DNA from: Gp6-AA45 sp035652075
GTDB lineage: Bacteria; Acidobacteriota; Vicinamibacteria; Vicinamibacterales; CAVVIG01
DNA length: 19,018 nucleotides
Reading direction: 5' to 3'
Assembly (NCBI GenBank): GCA_035652075.1
Contig: DASREL010000126.1
Location: 1 to 19,018 of the forward strand
The notes below the pieces were generated by a model. It made no database searches, was not told the origin of the DNA, and saw nothing but the letters and a program-made list of their open reading frames with translations. Of the stretch, positions 1-5,640 are shown piece after piece. Every line of letters begins with the position of its first letter. Within the stretch, counting starts at the first letter, position 1. The position numbers were made by a program, and so were the translations under genes.

Positions 1-270
1 GCCGCGACCGAAGCGCTGCTCCTGATTCAGGCCGGCGCGCCCGAACTGCTGCTGACCGACGTCGTCCTCGCCACCGGCATGGACGGCATCGAGCTCGCCG
101 ACGCCGCACGGACCGCGCGTCCGACGATGCCGGTCATTTTCATGTCGGGCTATACCGCGGTCCCCGAGGCGCAGCAGCGGATACGGGAAGCAGGGGCGCC
201 GCTCCTTGCAAAACCGTTCACCACCCAGCAGCTCGAGTCGGTCATCAACGAGGTGTGCGATCGCGGATGA
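1..270 (+). CDS. Response-regulator receiver domain, C-terminal part (5' end outside window)
   Basis: The frame is open from base 1 and ends at TGA 268-270, giving 89 residues of the second half of a CheY-like receiver domain. The likely phospho-acceptor is Asp20 in LLLTDVVL. The MDGIEL loop follows, then PVIFMSGY with the conserved Ser/Thr position, then the conserved Lys71 in LAKPF before the last helix. The protein stops right after the receiver fold. It is therefore either a single-domain regulator or, more often with this kind of sequence, the C-terminal receiver of a hybrid histidine kinase that starts upstream. Which of the two cannot be decided here. Its role would be to accept a phosphoryl group from a histidine kinase in the cytoplasm. 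Confidence 0.9.
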   Translation, partial: AATEALLLIQAGAPELLLTDVVLATGMDGIELADAARTARPTMPVIFMSGYTAVPEAQQRIREAGAPLLAKPFTTQQLESVINEVCDRG

Positions 271-271
271 C

Positions 272-313
272 ATTGCGGATTGAGGATTTCGGATTGCGGA
301 TTGATTGTCGATT
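272..313. repeat. Two-copy direct repeat with ATTGCGGATTG core
   Basis: ATTGCGGATTG occurs at 272-282 and again at 293-303, a period of 21 bp, with related GGATT words between and after. It looks like a simple-sequence spacer between the receiver gene and the next gene. No coding function is apparent. The longer reading frame that starts at 280 runs through it only because no stop happens to occur. Confidence 0.6.
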
Positions 314-330
314 CGCGGGCCGCTCAGTAC

Positions 331-353
331 GTAGTGTCCGGCTTTAGCCGGAC
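331..353. repeat. Palindromic element, GTCCGGC-TTTA-GCCGGAC hairpin
   Basis: GTCCGGC (336-342) and GCCGGAC (347-353) form a perfect 7-bp stem with a TTTA loop, preceded by GTAGT. The layout (GTAG-type lead, 7-bp arm, 4-nt loop, 7-bp arm) matches the repeats at 5001, 15059 and 16194, but the arm sequence differs. It lies about 115 bp before the start of the gene at 469. It may be a distant member of the same repeat family. Confidence 0.55.
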
Positions 354-468
354 TTTCCCATTGCGCATCTCGTTCGACGGTGTCGGAAATCGCGCGGCGC
401 CGAGTGCTTCGGTGTTAGGATTCCGGAGCTCAATTCGAAACAACCTCACAGGTCTACAGGAGAATGCG

Positions 469-909
469 ATGCGCAAGGCGCTGATGTTCGCCGCGATGCT
501 GTTCTGCTGTTCGAATGCTATCTTTGCTCAGACGGCGGCGACGGCTGACACAGACACGCACATTCCGGCAGGATCAAGGCTGTACATCGCTCCAATCGAA
601 GGTGGCTATGACACTTACCTAGCTGCTGCGATGCACAGCAAGCAGGTGCCTCTGGTCTTAGTGACCGATCGGGCCAAGGCTGACTTTGAGCTCTCTGGAG
701 TCACCGAGTCTGAGCGCGCGAGCTGGGCGAAAATCGCGTTCCTAGGTTCGACGAGTACTAACGAGCAGGCGAGTATCAAGATCATCAACATCAAATCCGG
801 AACGATCGTTTTCGGTTACAACGTGAACAAGTCCAATTCATTCAAAGGCAAGCAGAGTTCGTCTGAGGCTTGCGCGAAACACCTAAAAGAAAAGATTGAA
901 GGACGATAG
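469..909 (+). CDS. Exported protein of unknown function, first of a tandem pair
   Basis: This is a 146-residue protein. The start is ATG 469, preceded by ACAGGAGA. An upstream in-frame ATG at 280 would only add residues translated from intergenic repeats. The N-terminus MRKALMFAAMLFCCSNAIFAQ is a clear signal peptide, so the mature protein acts outside the cytoplasm. The mature part contains a YIAP-x3-GYDTYL segment, an ADFELSG strand, NEQASIKIINIKSG and a C-terminal SSEACAKHLKEKI helix with one cysteine. The gene at 912 encodes a close paralog that starts 2 nt after this stop, so the two are probably translationally coupled. From memory the family is a common unnamed one in Acidobacteriota. 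No enzymatic motif is visible. The gene is less GC-rich than most of the window. Confidence 0.85.
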   Translation: MRKALMFAAMLFCCSNAIFAQTAATADTDTHIPAGSRLYIAPIEGGYDTYLAAAMHSKQVPLVLVTDRAKADFELSGVTESERASWAKIAFLGSTSTNEQASIKIINIKSGTIVFGYNVNKSNSFKGKQSSSEACAKHLKEKIEGR

Positions 910-911
910 AC

Positions 912-1343
912 ATGATGCGACACACTGCCATCGCATTGATCGTGATAAGCGCTTTTGCAGGCAGTTTAAGCGGCCAGTCACCAGTCGTCGCGCTGAAATC
1001 AGGAGCCAAAGTCTATATCGCCGAGATGCCGAACGGTTTCGATACGTATTTGAAGTCGGCGCTGATCAAAAAGAAAATACCGCTCTCGGTCGTGGGTTCG
1101 AAAGACGACGCGGACTTTGAGATCACCGGCACGTCGGAGTCACAAAAGGCTGGTGCTGCCAAGAAGCTTCTTCGGGGTAGTTTTCATTCAGATGAGCAGG
1201 CGTCGATCTCGATCGCGCACATCAAGTCCGGAGAGATTGTGTTTGCTTACAGTGTCAACAAGAAGGACTCGCTCCACGGAAAGCAGAGTACAGCCGAAGC
1301 TTGCGCCGTTCACATCAAGGACGAATTGGACAACAAAAAATAA
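912..1343 (+). CDS. Exported protein of unknown function, second of a tandem pair
   Basis: This is a 143-residue paralog of the protein encoded at 469-909. Two adjacent ATGs (912 and 915) could start it, with GAAGGACG just upstream inside the end of the previous gene. The signal peptide is MMRHTAIALIVISAFAGSLSGQ. It shares the order of blocks with its partner: KVYIAEMPNGFDTYL, ADFEITGTSES, DEQASISIAHIKSG, and a C-terminal AEACAVHIKDEL helix with the single conserved cysteine. The alignment is collinear with no large gaps, so this is a tandem duplication that has since diverged. A pair with fixed order and almost no spacing suggests co-production. The function is unknown. Confidence 0.85.
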   Translation: MMRHTAIALIVISAFAGSLSGQSPVVALKSGAKVYIAEMPNGFDTYLKSALIKKKIPLSVVGSKDDADFEITGTSESQKAGAAKKLLRGSFHSDEQASISIAHIKSGEIVFAYSVNKKDSLHGKQSTAEACAVHIKDELDNKK

Positions 1344-1485
1344 CGTCGTTCGGCCCACGCCTCGCGTCCGGTTCTTCTGGAACGATTCGTTTTCGCGAGC
1401 CTCTGGCAAACAGATAAGTCGAGAGCTGCGCGTTCCAGTAACGAGTTAGTCACTCACGGGCGACCAATTCGACCAACGGCAACAG

Positions 1486-1797
1486 TTACCCCCACCGCTT
1501 GAGCCACTTGCCCGCGATGACGCTAACCGACACGATTAGGATCGCCGCCGTGATATAGATGACTTCCGGCGGCTTCGGCAGGTAGGTTAGTACGCCGCCG
1601 ATCCCCGCGATTGCCACTGCAATCTTCCAGTAATCTGCCTCTTGCTGCCCCTTGAGGAACGTAAGCCGTGCGAACGGCGCGAGCGTATACAGAAATACTA
1701 GAGTGCCGATCCAGTGCGCGAATCGGGTGCTGGGCATCTGCGATTCAACCGCCGCCGTCGTTCCGATGCACCCCACGAAGGCGAGGAATGCCGACAT
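1486..1797 (-). CDS. Small integral membrane protein, unknown function
   Basis: This is a 103-residue protein. The start ATG (1797-1795 on the minus strand) is preceded by a strong AAGGAG Shine-Dalgarno at 1805-1810, which makes the gene credible despite its size. Hydrophobic stretches lie at roughly residues 2-17, 28-46, 57-73 and 77-97, giving three or four membrane helices. A KWLKRWG tail probably faces the cytoplasm. There are no recognised catalytic motifs. It lies downstream of the small basic protein at 1984-2184 on the same strand, but a hairpin at 1931-1953 separates them, so they may be transcribed independently. Confidence 0.75.
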   Translation of the reverse strand: MSAFLAFVGCIGTTAAVESQMPSTRFAHWIGTLVFLYTLAPFARLTFLKGQQEADYWKIAVAIAGIGGVLTYLPKPPEVIYITAAILIVSVSVIAGKWLKRWG

Positions 1798-1930
1798 GTG
1801 TGATCTCCTTCATTAGCACTGCGCGATCGCTAGAAGCTGGTCGAGAAACAACTCGCAAATCTACCGCCGCATTCACTCCCTACACAAGCCCAGCACACGT
1901 GAGATTCGTGCATGGACATTGGTTCGAGTT

Positions 1931-1953
1931 GGGGAGAGCCGGTCGCTCTCCCC
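1931..1953. terminator. GC-rich hairpin, possible terminator of the 1984-2184 gene
   Basis: GGGGAGAG (1931-1938) and CTCTCCCC (1946-1953) form a perfect 8-bp stem with a 7-nt loop. It lies 30 bp past the stop of the minus-strand gene at 1984. No T-run follows on either strand, so it is not a textbook intrinsic terminator. It could stabilise the 3' end or be a small repeat. Confidence 0.4.
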
Positions 1954-1983
1954 GGCTGAATAGCCCTGTTAACCGGAGGGTTA

Positions 1984-2184
1984 TCAACCCGACCGCCGGC
2001 GCGATTTGCGCTGACGCCGCTTTGGTTTCGACTTCGACTTCGTGCCGGACTTGCGTTTAACGCGTTCCGGCAACTTCCGACCGCCCGTTTCGCGGTTCCA
2101 CTCCTCGTAGGTTTTCTGCGAGATCTTCCCTTCCACGAGCAGCTGCGCGAACTTCCGTCGCTGCGCCTGGCTTTTGAACGGCAT
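1984..2184 (-). CDS. Small basic protein beginning MPFKSQAQRRKF
   Basis: This is a 66-residue protein. The start ATG at 2184 has GGGAGG 11-12 nt upstream. A much longer open frame in the same phase (to 3153) is a shadow over other genes and a repeat array. Residues 1-42 form a compact segment, MPFKSQAQRRKFAQLL then ISQKTYEEWNRETG and KLPERV. The rest is a Lys/Arg/Ser-rich tail (SKSKPKRRQRKSRRRSG) likely to bind nucleic acid. Proteins with this PF-x-S-x-AQRR-KF start occur widely in environmental bacteria and phages (from memory), with no assigned function. A nucleic-acid-associated role is inferred from charge only. Confidence 0.75.
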   Translation of the reverse strand: MPFKSQAQRRKFAQLLVEGKISQKTYEEWNRETGGRKLPERVKRKSGTKSKSKPKRRQRKSRRRSG

Positions 2185-2220
2185 ACAGCAGTTATCCTCC
2201 CACTGACACGAAAGAAAAGA

Positions 2221-2445
2221 GAATCCACACGCGCACAACGTCCATCGATACGGCGAAATGTCACGTCGATCGAGACAAATCGTGCGTCGATCGGCGTGCA
2301 GGTGTCCATCGACGGCGGAAAACCGCCCATCGATCGCGATGAAATGTCCGTCGACATCGCGACAGCGTCGGTTCACATCGCCATACTGTCCATCAACGTC
2401 GCCGAAACGCACGTCGACATCACCACAACGCCGATTCACACGTTC
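2221..2445. repeat. Degenerate tandem array, 21-bp period, about 11 units
   Basis: This region between the divergent genes at 2184 and 2536 contains a regular series. The core ATCGA/GTCGA or its variants (TTCA, TCAA) recurs at 2224, 2245, 2266, 2287, 2309, 2330, 2351, 2372, 2393, 2414 and 2435. All intervals are 21 bp except 2287-2309, which is 22 by this core. Read on the plus strand it gives a heptad pattern with S-I-D / S-V-D / P-I-H at fixed positions and no stop. The minus strand is also open, with VDG/IDG every seven residues. It could be a decayed or unannotated heptad-repeat coding segment or a non-coding minisatellite. No start codon with a good ribosome site precedes it on the plus strand. 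Confidence 0.75.
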
Positions 2446-2535
2446 TCGCCCTTCGTGTGCAACGCGCCGAAACTTTTTGCGCGGGCCGGTGTCGATCCCC
2501 TTAGAAGCAGCACGCAGTACTGGACGGAGGGAAAG

Positions 2536-3222
2536 ATGAACAGGCTGGAAATTCGGTGGTACGAAATGCTCGTGCGCGTCAACGAGTTCGGCATCGCGCA
2601 GGCCGCGCGATTTCCGCCGCCAGGTCTCGCCGCGCACGCGTTCGCCGTCGTCGGCACCGCTGTCGGCGAACTCAACGCGCAGATGGCGGAGCAGGCCTCC
2701 GGCCGCGGCGCGGAGCTCGAAGGGACGTCCTCGAGAGCCGTCGCGCGGGACACGTTGCGCGACTCGCTGGCGACGCTCAGTCGCACGGCCCGTGCGATCG
2801 CGATCGACAAACCCGGGCTGGAGCACAAGTTCCGGCTGCCGCGTCAAGGCAACGACGAGCGCCTGATCGCGTCGGCGCGCGGATTCGTCCAGGACGCCAA
2901 GCGCCTGGCGGATCAGTTCATCGCGCACGGCCATCCCGCGACGTTCATCGCGGATCTCAACGGCGACATCGACGCGTTCGCAAGAACGATCGTCGATCAC
3001 TCGATCGCGCGCGACACGCATGTGGCGGCGACGATCAGCATCAACAACGCGCTCGACGCCGGGTTGACCGCCGTCCGACGGCTGGACGCCATCGTCCCGC
3101 TCGTCGCCGGTGACGATGCGCGACTGTTGGCGATGTGGAATGGCGCGCGGCACGTGACGCGCGTCAGCCCGAGCACCGCCGACGACACACCGGCGCCGGC
3201 GCCGCCGGTGAAGGCGGCGTAG
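2536..3222 (+). CDS. Helical protein of unknown function (MNRLEIRWYEMLVRVNEFG)
   Basis: This is a 228-residue protein. ATG 2536 is preceded by GGAGGGAAAG and fits the conserved-looking N-terminus. An ATG 240 bp upstream in the same frame (2296) would add residues read from the 21-bp repeat array and is less likely. The sequence is mostly amphipathic helix: ARFPPPGLAAHAFAVVGTAV, then AVARDTLRDSLATLSRTAR, an LEHKFRLP turn, and a long AARDTHV-type helix ending in VRRLDAIV. The C-terminus is Ala/Pro-rich and probably disordered. There is no signal peptide, membrane segment or catalytic motif. From memory, similar proteins are numerous in Acidobacteriota and unnamed. Its stop TAG directly abuts the stop of the convergent gene (3223) with no spacer. 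Confidence 0.8.
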   Translation: MNRLEIRWYEMLVRVNEFGIAQAARFPPPGLAAHAFAVVGTAVGELNAQMAEQASGRGAELEGTSSRAVARDTLRDSLATLSRTARAIAIDKPGLEHKFRLPRQGNDERLIASARGFVQDAKRLADQFIAHGHPATFIADLNGDIDAFARTIVDHSIARDTHVAATISINNALDAGLTAVRRLDAIVPLVAGDDARLLAMWNGARHVTRVSPSTADDTPAPAPPVKAA

Positions 3223-3552
3223 TCAGGGCATCAGGGCCGTAAGCAGTTTCCGCGTGTCGACGTCAGGGTTGTGCACGGCGGCGAGCACCTTCGGGGCGCG
3301 CTTCCGTCCGTTGTGCACGACCCTGATCCTGATGCGGTTGCCGTGGACGGTCATCCGCGCATCGCTCTGTGAAGCTTCCAGCATCGAGCGCGCCTTGAGC
3401 TTCACCGCCGCGGTCGTCTTCGACGCGAGCCGGATCGGCGCGGTGATCGTAATTAACACCGTCGTCCCGCTCGGCACCGCATCGTGCAAGTCGGTTTTCA
3501 ACCGCTCGACGACGCGCGTTGCCACTTTGTCGAACCGCAAGCCGGACATCAT
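3223..3552 (-). CDS. Small cytoplasmic protein of unknown function, coupled to DoxX-like gene
   Basis: This is a 109-residue protein beginning MMSGLRFDKVATRVVERLK. The start at 3552 overlaps the TGA stop of the upstream DoxX-like gene (3549-3551) in an ATGA arrangement, a strong sign of translational coupling. Residues 1-27 look helical. Residues 30-60 (SGTTVLITITAPIRLASKTT) and 66-80 (ARMTVHGNRIRIRVVHNGR) look like beta strands, followed by a short helix near VDTRKLLTAL. The protein is basic. No known family is recognised. A longer open frame to 4959 in this phase is a shadow over two other genes. Confidence 0.7.
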   Translation of the reverse strand: MMSGLRFDKVATRVVERLKTDLHDAVPSGTTVLITITAPIRLASKTTAAVKLKARSMLEASQSDARMTVHGNRIRIRVVHNGRKRAPKVLAAVHNPDVDTRKLLTALMP

Positions 3553-4283
3553 AGGGACACACCTCGATACGAATCGGCGACGACCCATCCCGCGATCGTC
3601 AGCGCGACGGTCGTTGCGAATTCCATCCGCTGAAACGCGTTGGTTGGACCGGACATGAGGATCGGCACCCAGATCAGCAATCCGAAGAGACCCATCTGCA
3701 CGGCAGAAAGCGCGGCCGCCAGTCGCGCAAATGCGCCGACGAGGATCGCAATACCTGCCGCGACGAACGTCGCGCCGGTGAAGTACGCCCAGCCGACGTG
3801 CCACGGCAGCCAGTGCGGCACCAGTCCGGCGGTTCCGGGGACGTTGGCGAAATGCGCGTAGCCAAACGGAATCATGCCGAGGCCGTAGAGCACGCGCGCG
3901 ATGCGCAGGTCGCGATCGCGCTTCGAGGCGAGCCACGCAAACAGCACACACGCGCCGGCCGTCATGACGAGCGTGTCGGCAAGGCTCCAGGTGCTTTCGA
4001 TCAGTGCCGCGGTGAAGAGCGGGCGGAGTCGCCACACGACTAACCAGACGCATAGGGCGACAAGCAACGCACGAGCGGCGACGGCCGCGGTTCGCCGGAC
4101 GAGCAGACCCACGCCTGCGGTCAGCGATAGGAGCGCGCAGGCGTAGACGAGCACTTCGCGCAGCGGCGCGGTCCTCGGCACCGGCTGCCACACGGTGGTG
4201 AAGTCGCGGGTGATGAGTCCTTGGATCCCGAGTCCGATAAAGAGCGCAGCGAAAGCGGCCTGGCTCGAGGTTTTGACGCCCAT
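3549..4283 (-). CDS. DoxX-like family integral membrane protein
   Basis: This is a 244-residue protein. The start chosen is ATG 4283 (MGVKTSSQAAFAALFIGLG). A GTG at 4328 would lengthen it but would overlap the start of the divergent cupin gene. The sequence has about seven hydrophobic segments. The C-terminal half has features of DoxX/DoxD-type proteins: ARVLYGLGMIPFGYAHF, then LPWHVGWAYFTGATFVAAGIAILVG and a final LTIAGWVVAD helix. Members of this group are small four-helix membrane proteins with varied or unknown roles, some linked to redox or thiosulfate metabolism. This one appears to carry an extra N-terminal helical half. Only 34 bp separate its start from the cupin gene, so the divergent promoters must overlap coding sequence. 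Confidence 0.75.
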   Translation of the reverse strand: MGVKTSSQAAFAALFIGLGIQGLITRDFTTVWQPVPRTAPLREVLVYACALLSLTAGVGLLVRRTAAVAARALLVALCVWLVVWRLRPLFTAALIESTWSLADTLVMTAGACVLFAWLASKRDRDLRIARVLYGLGMIPFGYAHFANVPGTAGLVPHWLPWHVGWAYFTGATFVAAGIAILVGAFARLAAALSAVQMGLFGLLIWVPILMSGPTNAFQRMEFATTVALTIAGWVVADSYRGVSL

Positions 4284-4317
4284 CGGCGTTATTATCGCGA
4301 CTCCCAGGAGGGAAGCG

Positions 4318-5004
4318 ATGAAGAACACTGCACTGAAAGTTCTGCTTGCGGCGGCGGTTCTGATTCCTCTCGCGGTCTACGCGCAGCCGCGGCCGGGCAA
4401 CCCGACGACGGCGACGGTGATCACGAAAGCGGAGATCGACAAGATCAGCGCGACGGAACAGAACCAGACGACTCGTGACGAGAACGCAAGGGTCGTCGAC
4501 ATCGGCGATGGCTGGAGCATGGAGTTGGGCATCGTCCATCGCGCGAAGCAACACGTGCAGACGGTCGCCGAGGCCAACGCGCAGCCTCCCGCCGCTCGAG
4601 GGAATGCCGCCGGTCGCGGGAACGCCCAGACGCAGGCGACGCCGTGCGGCGAGCAGATGGCCAATCCGCCCGCGGACGCGCTTCACGGCGCCATCACGCA
4701 CGACAATCAAACCGAAGGCTATTACATCGTGTCGGGCAGCGGCACCGCGTTCATCGATGGAAAGCTCGTCAACGGCCGGCACAGCACGAACAATCCTGAC
4801 GGCGGACCGAACGGCCCCGGCTGCGGCGGCGGCGTGGCGGTCGGGTCGCGCAAGGTCGAATTGAAGGTGGGCGACGTGTTGATCGTCCCGCCGGGCGTCA
4901 TCCACGGCTGGTTCGACATTCCCGATCACGTGGATTATCTGAGCTTCCGTCCGTCGCACGGCGTGATGAAGAACGGCTGGGTGAATCCGACTATCGCAAA
5001 GTAG
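4318..5004 (+). CDS. Exported cupin-domain protein
   Basis: This is a 228-residue protein. ATG 4318 follows AGGAGGG at 4306-4312. The N-terminus MKNTALKVLLAAAVLIPLAVYAQ is a signal peptide. Residues 125-210 form the cupin barrel. Motif 1 is present in part, with His128 and Glu133 followed by the YYIVSGSG turn. Motif 2 is GDVLIVPPGVIHGW with His196. These would be the metal ligands, although the first His of the usual HxH pair is missing. Residues 85-120 are a low-complexity, Ala/Asn-rich insert. The substrate cannot be inferred. The final AAG-TAG of the gene runs into the repeat element at 5001, which supplies the stop codon. Confidence 0.85.
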   Translation: MKNTALKVLLAAAVLIPLAVYAQPRPGNPTTATVITKAEIDKISATEQNQTTRDENARVVDIGDGWSMELGIVHRAKQHVQTVAEANAQPPAARGNAAGRGNAQTQATPCGEQMANPPADALHGAITHDNQTEGYYIVSGSGTAFIDGKLVNGRHSTNNPDGGPNGPGCGGGVAVGSRKVELKVGDVLIVPPGVIHGWFDIPDHVDYLSFRPSHGVMKNGWVNPTIAK

Positions 5005-5052
5005 CGCAGCCCTTTAGGGCTGCTGAGGAGCAGGCCTGAAGGCCTGCGCTAC
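5001..5052. repeat. 52-bp double-hairpin repeat, copy 1
   Basis: The element has ends GTAGC (5001-5005) and GCTAC (5048-5052). Between them are two perfect hairpins separated by six bases: GCAGCCC-TTTA-GGGCTGC (5006-5023) and GCAGGCC-TGAA-GGCCTGC (5030-5047). The whole can fold as an outer stem with two arms. A partial further arm, TTCAGGGCTGC, follows at 5053-5063. The TAG at 5002-5004 is the stop codon of the cupin gene. The copy at 15059-15110 has the same 5+18+6+18+5 layout in the opposite orientation. Confidence 0.85.
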
Positions 5053-5102
5053 TTCAGGGCTGCCGTGTCGATGGTAAGCTGCACGCTTCGAGGAGGTACC
5101 GC

Positions 5103-5630
5103 ATGCGATGGAGGAGTCTCCTGGCCGTCGCGACGTTTCTGATGGCCGGTTCAGCGAACGCTCAAGTGGTGAAGCAAGAGGTCGAGGGCATCCGCAACTT
5201 CTCGAAGATCGAGTCGACGGTGGCGTGCGCCGGTGCGATCACGCCGAAGGCGATCCCCGAAATCAAGAAGATGGGATACGCGTCGATCATCAATCTTCGA
5301 CTCGCGACCGAGGAAGGCGCGGACATCGAAGGGAACATCGCCGCGGCGAAGGCGGCCGACATTCCCTACTATCACATCCCGTTCAGCGCGGCGAACCCGG
5401 ATCCCGCCGCGGTCGACACATTCCTGAAAACGATCACCGCGCCGGGCGTCCAGCCGGCGTTCATCCATTGAGCGGGCGGTGGACGAGCCGCCGGGATGTG
5501 GCTCATGAAACGCGTCGTCGTCGACGGATGGAACACCGACAAAGCGATGGAAGAAGCGACCGCGCTCGGCCTGACGAACGAACGGTTGAAGACGTTCTTC
5601 CTCGCGCAGATTCAACAGCGGAAGAAGTAA
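5103..5630 (+). CDS. Exported DUF442-like phosphatase/rhodanese-fold protein with in-frame TGA at the catalytic Cys (candidate selenoprotein)
   Basis: ATG 5103 follows a perfect AGGAGG (5091-5096). Residues 1-21 (MRWRSLLAVATFLMAGSANAQ) are a signal peptide. The fold resembles the dual-specificity-phosphatase-like DUF442 / protein tyrosine phosphatase family: KAIPEIKKMGYASIINLR (about 49-66), a beta strand PYYHIPF, and the active-site strand QPAFIH. The next codon, 123, is TGA (5469-5471). The frame then continues with AGGGRAAGMWLMKRVVVDGW and ends at TAA 5628-5630, for 175 residues in all. In this family the residue after the strand is the nucleophilic Cys of a C-x4-R loop, and Arg128 is in place. 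TGA differs from both Cys codons by one base. I infer selenocysteine, although a nonsense mutation or base error remains possible. No other disruption is seen. The next gene starts 10 nt after the TAA. Confidence 0.8.
5469..5505 (+). promoter_or_regulatory. Candidate bacterial SECIS hairpin after the in-frame TGA
   Basis: TGAGC (5469-5473, containing the TGA) can pair with GCTCA (5501-5505). Inside this, GGCGGT (5475-5480) pairs with GCCGCC (5487-5492) around the loop GGACGA. An alternative fold pairs GAGCC (5485-5489) with GGCTC (5500-5504), which places a 10-nt loop 18 nt after the TGA. Bacterial SECIS elements are stem-loops immediately 3' of the UGA, inside the coding region, and often have G in the apical loop. 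The match is structural and by eye. The region is GC-rich, so chance hairpins are possible. Confidence 0.45.
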
Positions 5631-5640
5631 CTCTGCACGA

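Noticed and set aside
280..468. N-terminal extension of the 469 gene from ATG 280
   Set aside because: It lacks a ribosome site, translates repeats, and would bury the clear signal peptide at residue 64.
1377..1438. Inverted repeat CTGGAACG / CGTTCCAG after the second tandem paralog
   Set aside because: The arms are 8 bp with a 46-base gap and no T-run. It is too weak to call a terminator or an element end.
2221..2445. CRISPR array
   Set aside because: The 21-bp units are contiguous and degenerate with no unique spacers, and no cas genes are present.
1984..3153. 389-codon open frame on the minus strand
   Set aside because: Only the last 66 codons have a ribosome site and a sensible protein. 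The rest crosses the 21-bp array and is antisense to the 2536 gene.
3223..4959. 578-codon open frame on the minus strand
   Set aside because: Only the last 109 codons (from 3552) belong to a real gene. The rest overlaps the DoxX-like gene and is antisense to the cupin gene.
5103..5471. Truncated 122-residue gene ending at TGA 5469, followed by a separate small gene
   Set aside because: The same frame continues without a shift into the expected C-terminal part, and the TGA replaces one specific residue. A restart at an internal ATG (such as 5496) would lack the fold's N-terminal half.
5469..5471. Genome-wide reassignment of TGA
   Set aside because: TGA is the natural terminator of several other genes in this window, such as those ending at 270, 3549, 8008 and 16307.
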